A stretch of 64,000 bases of DNA, taken from assembly GCF_001612905.1 (NCBI RefSeq), contig NZ_BDBI01000017.1:227346-291345 (forward strand), given 5' to 3'. The notes beneath the pieces are model-generated. The model was not told the origin of the DNA, searched no databases, and worked only from the letters and a program-made list of their open reading frames with translations. The translations under genes and the position numbers were made by a program. The stretch comes from Nocardia ignorata NBRC 108230. Its GTDB lineage: Bacteria; Actinomycetota; Actinomycetes; Mycobacteriales; Mycobacteriaceae. Shown in pieces: positions 17,881 through 24,292 of the stretch (positions are counted from its first letter, which is position 1; each line of letters begins with the position of its first letter).

Positions 17881-17922
17881 GGCCACGGATCGCGAGAAGC
17901 GAAATCCGTGGCCATTGTTTTC
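17881..17922 (+). terminator. Intrinsic terminator (attenuator) in the whiB7 leader
   Basis: GGCCACGGAT (17881-17890) pairs perfectly with ATCCGTGGCC (17904-17913) across a 13-nt loop, followed by ATTGTTTTC. It lies after the uORF and about 75 bp before the whiB7 start, where a transcription attenuator would be. Confidence 0.8.
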
Positions 17923-17995
17923 GGCTCCTCAGCCGCAGGCTCCGGGTTCGCACACCGAACACCACGACCGCTGCAACGAGCTGAAGGAGAACGAC

Positions 17996-18322
17996 GTGTT
18001 CACCGCCCAGGACTGGCCGACGGCCACTACTGACGTGACATGCCGAACCGTGGCGCAGACCCCTCGCGTCCGTGAGGTCACCACCAAGACCCTGCCCTGC
18101 CGGGCCGGAAACCCCGATCTGTGGTTCGCCGAGAGCCCCACCGATCTCGAGCAGGCCAAACAGCTGTGCGCCTCCTGCCCGATCCGTAAGGGCTGCCTGA
18201 CGGCGGCCATCGACCGTGGCGAGCCGTGGGGTGTCTGGGGCGGTGAGATCTTCGACCAGGGTGTCGTGATCGCTCGCAAGCGCCCGCGCGGTCGCCCGCG
18301 CAAGGTCGCGATCCCGGCATGA
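17996..18322 (+). CDS. whiB7: WhiB7 transcription factor (intrinsic antibiotic resistance regulator)
   Basis: 108 residues. Four Fe-S cysteines in WhiB order (LPCRAG, then C-x2-C-x5-C in LCASCPIRKGC), the GVWGG turn, and a C-terminal AT-hook RGRPRK that distinguishes WhiB7 from other WhiB proteins. WhiB7 binds the primary sigma factor and activates efflux and ribosome-protection genes after antibiotic or amino-acid stress. GTG 17996 has GAAGGAGA 5 bases upstream. It is about 16 residues longer at the N-terminus than the M. tuberculosis protein and carries an extra Cys there. Its leader has its own promoter, uORF and terminator. Confidence 0.93.
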   Translation: MFTAQDWPTATTDVTCRTVAQTPRVREVTTKTLPCRAGNPDLWFAESPTDLEQAKQLCASCPIRKGCLTAAIDRGEPWGVWGGEIFDQGVVIARKRPRGRPRKVAIPA

Positions 18323-18422
18323 GTGGTCAGCGGCCGGAGGCGGCAGCGGAGTGTAACCACGTAGGCCGCCCGAACATGCCGCATGAACACCGCATGAACC
18401 CGGGGAAAGGGTTGTACCGCAA

Positions 18423-18464
18423 GCGAACCGCTCACCGTGCGTCGGTGGGCGGTTCGTTTGTTCT
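18423..18464. terminator. Terminator after whiB7
   Basis: GCGAACCGCTCACC (18423-18436) pairs with GGTGGGCGGTTCGT (18444-18457) across a 7-nt loop with one wobble, followed by TTGTTCT. It ends whiB7 and could serve the convergent kinase gene. Confidence 0.75.
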
Positions 18465-18470
18465 GTGCGG

Positions 18471-19823
18471 CTAGGAGGCTTGCTCGGCGGGGAAGCCGGG
18501 CACCCAGGTGCGGACCAGCCGCATGAAACCCAGTTCCGCGTCGAGCTGGGCGAGGATGCCGACGGAGCCGCCGAGTACCCGGAAGACCATCACATATTCC
18601 GCCGGGAGTTGCAGCGCCCGAGCGGTTTTCATCTCCGGACTGGAGAATTCCGACGCCTTGCCCGCGACCCGCTGCATCCAGGCCCTGGTGAAATGGAAGG
18701 TGTCGGTGCGGATGGGGTCGCTGAACGGACGCAGGTAGGCCTCGATCTCTTCGTGCGTCACCTTGCGACCCGGAATCACCCAGCCGTGCTCGTAGAGCAG
18801 CCGAGTGAGGGCCTCGTGGTCGTCGGCGACCGCCAGCGCCAGCATCTCGCCGAGGATGCGGGGGAAGCCGTCGGGCATCGGCGCGCAGGCACCGAAGTCG
18901 AGGACCGCCAGCTTGCCGTCGGGCCGCACGAGGAAGTTACCCGGGTGGGGGTCGCCGTGCAGCAGGCCGGCCAGCTCGGGGGAGGAGAAGTGGAAGGTGC
19001 CCATCAGCTCGGCGATCCGATTGCGTTGCGCGCGGGTGCCTTCCGGGTCCTCGGCGCCCGCCTTGATCAGCGCGGAGACCGGTGTGCCGTCCAGCCATTC
19101 GGTGACGATCACCTTCGGCGCACCCGCCACGACCTTGGGGACCACGATGTGCGGGTGCCCGTCGAAGGCGGCGGCGAAGCGGCGCTGGTTGGCCGCCTCG
19201 ATGCGATAGTCGAGCTCTTCCTCGGTGCGCTCGGTGATCTCGGCGAGCAGCGGCTTCACGTCCGCGCCGGGGATCACCGACGCCAGCAGACCCGACATCC
19301 GCGACAGTGTCTTCAGGTCGGCGCGCAGCGCGTCGTCGGCACCGGGGTACTGCACCTTCACCGCCACCGCGCGGCCGTCCGACCACACCGCCCGGTGCAC
19401 CTGACCGATGCTGGCCGACGCGGCGGGGGTGTCGTCGAAGGACTGGAAACGATCACGCCACTTGGTGCCGAGCTGCTGGTCCAGGACCCGGTGCACGGTT
19501 TCGATCGGCATCGGCGGCGCGGCGGCCTGCAACTTGGTGAGGGCCTCGCGATAGTGCTCGCCGAATTCCTCCGGCACGGCGGCCTCCATCACACTCAGGG
19601 CCTGGCCGAACTTCATCGCGCCGCCCTTGAGTTCACCGAGCACGGCGAACAGCTGCTCGGCGGCCTTCTGGTTCAATCCGGCGTTGATCTGCTGCTTGTC
19701 ACCCCCGACGAGCTTCTTGCCGAACCCGACGGCGGCTCGCCCCGCGATGCCGAGCGGAATTTTGGCCAACTTGGCATTGCGGCTGGAGCTGCGGCGCACG
19801 ATCTCGGACACGCTACCCATCAT
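18471..19823 (-). CDS. ABC1/AarF/UbiB-family atypical protein kinase
   Basis: 450 residues. ABC1 hallmarks: the Ala-rich loop SIGQVHRA, the KxGQ-type motif in KFGQALSVMEAA, AVKVQYPG with the likely ATP-binding Lys, ELDYRIEAANQRRF, the catalytic loop LLHGDPHPGNFLV and the DFGAC metal motif. UbiB relatives support isoprenoid-quinone metabolism; in mycobacteria the whiB7-adjacent homologue (Rv3197) has been linked to macrolide tolerance, from memory. Start ATG 19823. It lies 46 bp downstream of the TOMM-like gene in the same direction, so an operon is likely. Confidence 0.88.
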   Translation of the reverse strand: MMGSVSEIVRRSSSRNAKLAKIPLGIAGRAAVGFGKKLVGGDKQQINAGLNQKAAEQLFAVLGELKGGAMKFGQALSVMEAAVPEEFGEHYREALTKLQAAAPPMPIETVHRVLDQQLGTKWRDRFQSFDDTPAASASIGQVHRAVWSDGRAVAVKVQYPGADDALRADLKTLSRMSGLLASVIPGADVKPLLAEITERTEEELDYRIEAANQRRFAAAFDGHPHIVVPKVVAGAPKVIVTEWLDGTPVSALIKAGAEDPEGTRAQRNRIAELMGTFHFSSPELAGLLHGDPHPGNFLVRPDGKLAVLDFGACAPMPDGFPRILGEMLALAVADDHEALTRLLYEHGWVIPGRKVTHEEIEAYLRPFSDPIRTDTFHFTRAWMQRVAGKASEFSSPEMKTARALQLPAEYVMVFRVLGGSVGILAQLDAELGFMRLVRTWVPGFPAEQAS

Positions 19824-19869
19824 GGCCGAACCTGCGGCCGCTGTGCCATGGGAATGCTCACACCGGCGA

Positions 19870-20745
19870 TCATCGGGCCACCTCCGCACGATGACCGGCC
19901 AGTGTCCGGCAGCCGCACTCCGGGTGCGGTGGCCACGGTCTGCGGTGCAGTTCGTGCGAATCGAGGTCGAGTTCCATGGTGGCGTCCAGGGTCGCGGGCC
20001 GTCGTCGCGGTGAGCATTCGACGATGGCTTCCAGCTCGCCGAGCGCCAGTGCGGTGGTCGCCGCCACGCCGGCGGGGGAGGCGTGGCCGGTGCGGCCGAG
20101 CAGTTGCGCCGCCAGGTGCGGCCAGTCGTGGTCGAGGCCCGCACGGGTGAGGTCGGCACACCGCAGGCAGCTGGTCTGACCGGGCAGGACGAGGGGACCG
20201 ACGACGCCGATACCGTCGCGCACCCGCACCTGCAGGTGCGGCACCCGGCGCAACACCAGGTCGACCGACAGACGCGGGTCGATCATCAGCGCGTCGGTGA
20301 GTACCACCAGATCGCAACCGGGGGCACCGACCACCACCTCGGGGCGGAACGTGCGCGATCGAGAGGGCCGGAATCCCATGCGGCGCAACCCGATCGTCAC
20401 CGCGTCGGACAATGGGCCGAGCCCGTGCACGGTGATCGACCGGATCTTGGCCTGTTTGCGCTCGGGTTGCAGCAGCAGCCCCGCTCGGTCGATCGCGGTG
20501 AGCAACGAGACGGTGCGCTCGGGGGAGATACCGAATTCTCCGGCACGCCAGATGATCTGCGGCCGCGACTGCAGACCGTCGAGCAGCCGGAGGAAGGCGA
20601 GCACCGTGCCGGTGTCGAGCTCGGTGGTCTCGAGGACGAGCGCGCGTTCGGGGTCCCAGCCCAGTTGCACCGTGCCCGATGGCCGGACCAGGGTGGTCAC
20701 CCTCGGGTGCAGCATCGGGCCGCGCAGTGGTGTTGTGGTCGTCAT
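19870..20745 (-). CDS. TOMM leader-peptide-binding / ThiF-like protein (orphan)
   Basis: 291 residues. It resembles the RRE-containing E1-like proteins that bind precursor peptides in thiazole/oxazole-modified microcin pathways. Features: an N-terminal winged segment with GTGTVLAFLRLLDGL, a degenerate Rossmann segment (HGLGPLSDAVTIGLRRMG), and a four-Cys zinc site (SCLRC, then CGC 78 residues later near the end). No YcaO cyclodehydratase, dehydrogenase or obvious precursor peptide lies in the window. A homologue holds the same place (Rv3196) in M. tuberculosis, so the gene is conserved rather than newly acquired. Family assignment is moderate; function is unknown. Confidence 0.68.
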   Translation of the reverse strand: MTTTTPLRGPMLHPRVTTLVRPSGTVQLGWDPERALVLETTELDTGTVLAFLRLLDGLQSRPQIIWRAGEFGISPERTVSLLTAIDRAGLLLQPERKQAKIRSITVHGLGPLSDAVTIGLRRMGFRPSRSRTFRPEVVVGAPGCDLVVLTDALMIDPRLSVDLVLRRVPHLQVRVRDGIGVVGPLVLPGQTSCLRCADLTRAGLDHDWPHLAAQLLGRTGHASPAGVAATTALALGELEAIVECSPRRRPATLDATMELDLDSHELHRRPWPPHPECGCRTLAGHRAEVAR

Positions 20746-20952
20746 GCCAGAAGTATCGGCATCACCTCGGCTGCGACCAGGGCCCGAAAGCCCGGTTATC
20801 CACAGGTTTTGGGCGTGTCGTTTCGACGATCTCGCCTTGTGAACAGGCGATGTTCCGCCCGTCGTCACGGCGATTCGAGACGACGCCACGCCGAAAAGCC
20901 GTGTCGCGCAACCGCCGACGGAAAGTTGTTCACCGCCGGTGGTCGCGCACCG

Positions 20953-22371
20953 TCACGAGTGGTCGGAGTCCGGGTCGTCGCCGGTGTCGTCGGACTTCTT
21001 CTCGTCCTGCTGCGCCTGGTCGCGCTCGCGGGCCTCGGTCTCGGCGAGCTGGGCCAGCGGATCGTCGAAAGCGCCTGTGCCGCCGCCGATCACGGAGTCG
21101 ATGAACCCGGCGGGGGAGTCGAGATCGGTGGAATCGGGCAGCAGGTCGGGGTGTGCCCACACTCCGTCGCGACGCTCGATGCCCGCGTCGTCGGTGAGCC
21201 TGCGCCACAGCGCCGAGGCCTCACGCACCTTGCGCGGGCGCAGCTCGAGACCGACCAGCGTCGCGAAGGTCTGCTCGGCGGGCCCACCGGTCGCCCGGCG
21301 GCGACGCAGCGTCTCCGACAGCGCAGTCGCACCGGGCAACCGCTCGCCGACCGCGTCGGCGACCACCACGTCCACCCAGCCCTCGATCAGCGCCAGCAGC
21401 GTCTCCAGCCGTTCCAGCGCGGCCTTCTGCTCGGGCGTGGTCTGCGGTTCGAAGGTGCCCTGCGAGAGCAGTTCCTCCAGCTTGGACGGATCGCTGAGCA
21501 TCATCGGATCGATGTTCTGGGCGGCGTCCTCCAGCGCGGAGAAGTCCATCTTGATGCCGCGCGCGTACGCCTCGACCGCACCGAGCACCTGCTGACGCAG
21601 CCACGGCACATGCGCGAACAGCCGCTGGTGCGCGGCCTCACGCGCGGCGAGGAACACCATGATCTCGCTCTCGGGCTGCTCGAGTCCCTCGCTGAACGAG
21701 GCGATAGCGCTCGGCAGCAGCGCCGCGGTTCCGGCCGGTCCGAGGGGCAGACCGATATCGGTGGAGGTGAGCACCTCCTTGGCCAGCTGACCGAGCGCCT
21801 GGCCCAGCTGCGAACCGAACGCGAGCCCACCCATCTGACCGAGCATGCCGACCATCGGACCGGCGAACTGCTTGGCCTCCTCGGGCAACTGCGCGGTCCA
21901 CATGCCCGAGATCTGCTCGGCCACCGGGTCGCACAGGCGCTTCCAGGTGGGCAGCGTCTCCTCGATCCAGTCGTTGGCCGTCCATGCCACGGTCTTGCTC
22001 GCACCCGCCGGAAGGACGGTCGAACCGTCGAGCCACAGCTCGGCCAGGTGCGCCGCGTCGGCGACGGCGGAGGAGGTCTTCGCGGCGATCGGTGCGACGG
22101 TGGCACCGAGTTGCTGACGCGCCAGCCGCTTGGCCACGTCGTAGTTGACCGGGCCCGACTGGGCGCCGCCCGGGCCGCCACCCTGGCTCATGCCGCTGAT
22201 CATCTGGCCGAGCTGGGTCAGCATCTGACCCAGCTGCGACGGGTCGAAGCCGCCCGTGCCGCCTGCCCCGAAACCGAACGGATCCGATCCGCCGGGTCCG
22301 TTCGCCTCGTCGCGACGCTTACCGGACTCGTCGTCGTCGCGGTTCGAGAAGCCGAAGGGGTGATCGCTCAT
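20953..22371 (-). CDS. Zincin-like (zinicin_2 / DUF2342) metalloprotease-family protein
   Basis: 472 residues. The N-terminus is a Gly/Asp-rich low-complexity region with GQMLTQLGQMISGMSQGGG. The conserved core has FAGPMVGMLGQMGGLAFGSQLG and the would-be zinc motif REAAHQRLF at about residue 236, in which the first His of HExxH is Arg. The C-terminus is acidic. The family is annotated as zinc-dependent metalloprotease and related to coenzyme F420-associated proteins, but with REAAH activity is doubtful. ATG 22371. It corresponds to Rv3195. Both downstream genes run the same way, after a 207-bp gap. Confidence 0.8.
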   Translation of the reverse strand: MSDHPFGFSNRDDDESGKRRDEANGPGGSDPFGFGAGGTGGFDPSQLGQMLTQLGQMISGMSQGGGPGGAQSGPVNYDVAKRLARQQLGATVAPIAAKTSSAVADAAHLAELWLDGSTVLPAGASKTVAWTANDWIEETLPTWKRLCDPVAEQISGMWTAQLPEEAKQFAGPMVGMLGQMGGLAFGSQLGQALGQLAKEVLTSTDIGLPLGPAGTAALLPSAIASFSEGLEQPESEIMVFLAAREAAHQRLFAHVPWLRQQVLGAVEAYARGIKMDFSALEDAAQNIDPMMLSDPSKLEELLSQGTFEPQTTPEQKAALERLETLLALIEGWVDVVVADAVGERLPGATALSETLRRRRATGGPAEQTFATLVGLELRPRKVREASALWRRLTDDAGIERRDGVWAHPDLLPDSTDLDSPAGFIDSVIGGGTGAFDDPLAQLAETEARERDQAQQDEKKSDDTGDDPDSDHS

Positions 22372-22498
22372 GCCTCTTACGTTACGCGGGACCTGCCGGT
22401 CCACGGTGTTCGCGCATCGCGAAATCCTCGGCAGGGCCGACGGCGCAAAAGCGTGGCACTGCCGTCACCCGCCGAAGGTGATCACTACTGTGGTCGGA

Positions 22499-23524
22499 GT
22501 GAATCGTCGGATCCTCACCCTGATCGTGGCCCTGGTACCCGTCCTCGTGCTCGGCGTGGTCGGCAGTGTGGTCACCGTCCCGTTCGTCGCACTCGGCCCC
22601 GGCCCGACCTTCGACACCCTCGGCCAGGTCGACGGTAAACCGGTGGTCGATGTCACGGGCGCACCCCTCGATCCGACCACCGGTCAGCTCAATATGACGA
22701 CCGTTTCGGTGCGCGACGAACTGAACCTGTTCGAAGCGTTCGGCTTCTGGGTGAGCGGTGAACACGGCCTCGTCCCGCGCGCCGAGGTGTACCCGCCCGG
22801 CGTGTCGCGTGAAGAGGTGGACAAGTCCAACCAGCAGGACTTCAAGGACTCCGAGAGCAATGCCGAGGTCGCCGCGCTGCACCACCTGAAGCTGCCGACG
22901 GTGGTCCTGGTGCGCGGTGTCGTCGAGGACGGCCCGGCCAAGGACATCCTCGCCGCCGACGATCAGATCATCAGCATCGACGGCAAGCCGATCACCGCGC
23001 CCCAGGAAGTGATCGACCTGGTCGGCACCAAGAGACCCGGCGACGTCATCACCGTCGTCTACCGGCGCGGCGACGTCGAGCAGACCACCCCGATCACCCT
23101 CGCCGCCCGCCCCGACGACAGCAACAAGGGCTACCTGGGCATCGGCCTCGGCGAGGGCGGGCGCCCGCCGCTGAAGGTGGAGTTCAACCTCGCCGACATC
23201 GGCGGTCCCTCGGCCGGGCTCATGTTCAGCCTGGCCCTGATCGACAAGCTCTCACCCGGTGAACTCAACGGCGGCAAGTTCGTCGCGGGAACCGGAACCA
23301 TCGACCAAGACGGCAAGGTCGGCCCGATCGGCGGCATCCAGTACAAGATGATCGCCGCGCGTGAGGCGGGCGCCGAAACCTTCCTCGTGCCCGCCGCCAA
23401 CTGCAACGAGGCAGCTCAGCGCATCCCGGAGGGGCTGCGACTGGTGAAGGTCGACACGCTGGACACCGCGATCACCGCCCTGTCCGACATCGAAGCGGGC
23501 CGCGAACCCATCAGCTGTGCGTGA
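22499..23524 (+). CDS. PDZ-domain Lon-type (S16) membrane-anchored serine protease
   Basis: 341 residues: an N-terminal transmembrane anchor (VNRRILTLIVALVPVLVLG), an extracytoplasmic PDZ domain (LVRGVVEDGPAKDIL, about 130-210), and a C-terminal S16 protease domain with the catalytic Ser in GGPSAGLMF and the Lys in IGGIQYKMIAA. It is the YlbL/Rv3194c type. GTG 22499 is preferred because it matches the MNRRIL start of mycobacterial homologues; GTG 22490 and 22478 are in-frame alternatives. It is divergent from the zincin-like gene. Confidence 0.87.
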   Translation: MNRRILTLIVALVPVLVLGVVGSVVTVPFVALGPGPTFDTLGQVDGKPVVDVTGAPLDPTTGQLNMTTVSVRDELNLFEAFGFWVSGEHGLVPRAEVYPPGVSREEVDKSNQQDFKDSESNAEVAALHHLKLPTVVLVRGVVEDGPAKDILAADDQIISIDGKPITAPQEVIDLVGTKRPGDVITVVYRRGDVEQTTPITLAARPDDSNKGYLGIGLGEGGRPPLKVEFNLADIGGPSAGLMFSLALIDKLSPGELNGGKFVAGTGTIDQDGKVGPIGGIQYKMIAAREAGAETFLVPAANCNEAAQRIPEGLRLVKVDTLDTAITALSDIEAGREPISCA

Positions 23525-23556
23525 TGGCGGCTGGCGCCGCGGTTCTCGGCAGTTGA

Positions 23557-24135
23557 TCACTCGAGAGTGTGGTGCAAGGCCTCGACGAGGCCCGGGGCCA
23601 GGTTCGGGTAGGTGCGCAGGTCGAGGTCGCCGAAGCCGTCGTCGTCCTCGGGGCGGATCTGCAGCAGGCACAGCGACGCGCCCTGGCGCAACACGCCCGC
23701 GATGAGGCGGGCATCGCGGCGGCCCGGGTGGGCGTGGGCGGCGGCGCGCCCGGCCGCGTCGGCGGCTTCGTCGTCGGCGAGCAGCGGAACGAGCGCCTCG
23801 TCCAGATCGCTCTCCGCGTCCGGCGGCAGCACCACGATCTCCTGGACGAGCACGCAACCCTCGACCGCGGGCGGCCAGGTGGTGGTGGCCAGGAATTCGT
23901 CGAGCGCCATCGAACCGCCGGTGATGTCGTCGGGGAAGGCTTCCTGGGCCACGGGTGTCAGTTCGCTGCCGTCGTCGAGCTGATCCTGCAGGTCCGGTTC
24001 GGCCGCGGCGAGGTCGGCGGTCGGCACCAACGCGAACATCTGCGGCGGATTGCCCCAGCCTTCGGCGTCGGCGAACTCGACGACCTCGCGCACACAGCGG
24101 GCGAGGAGAACTTCGGCGTGCTCGTCATCGGTCAC
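23557..24135 (-). CDS. PPA1309-family protein
   Basis: 192 residues, acidic and soluble: begins VTDDEHAEVLLARCVREVV, contains DEFLATTTWPPAVEGCVLV and RLIAGVLRQGASLCLLQIR, and ends NLAPGLVEALHHTLE. It matches the actinobacterial PPA1309 family, which has no known function and commonly neighbours the UPF0182 gene, as here. GTG 24135 is preferred; TTG 24147 would add four residues. It is divergent from the UPF0182 gene, with about 160 bp between the starts. Confidence 0.75.
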   Translation of the reverse strand: MTDDEHAEVLLARCVREVVEFADAEGWGNPPQMFALVPTADLAAAEPDLQDQLDDGSELTPVAQEAFPDDITGGSMALDEFLATTTWPPAVEGCVLVQEIVVLPPDAESDLDEALVPLLADDEAADAAGRAAAHAHPGRRDARLIAGVLRQGASLCLLQIRPEDDDGFGDLDLRTYPNLAPGLVEALHHTLE

Positions 24136-24292
24136 CCGACCATCCAATCATTTTCGGCCCTGCCGCTTGCACGGTGTCCGATTTCCGTAGAGTGGGCGCC
24201 AACGATCCCGAACAGGATCACCCGCAACATCGGACTGCGGTGTCCGCGCCCGGAATCGGTCGCGGAACCGCCGGAGCATGGAGAGTGGCACC

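Noticed and set aside
20797..20805. Perfect DnaA box TTATCCACA in the gap between the zincin-like and TOMM-like genes
   Set aside because: A single 9-mer is expected about once in every two windows of this size by chance. No second box, dnaA, dnaN or AT-rich unwinding region is nearby, so it is not an origin.
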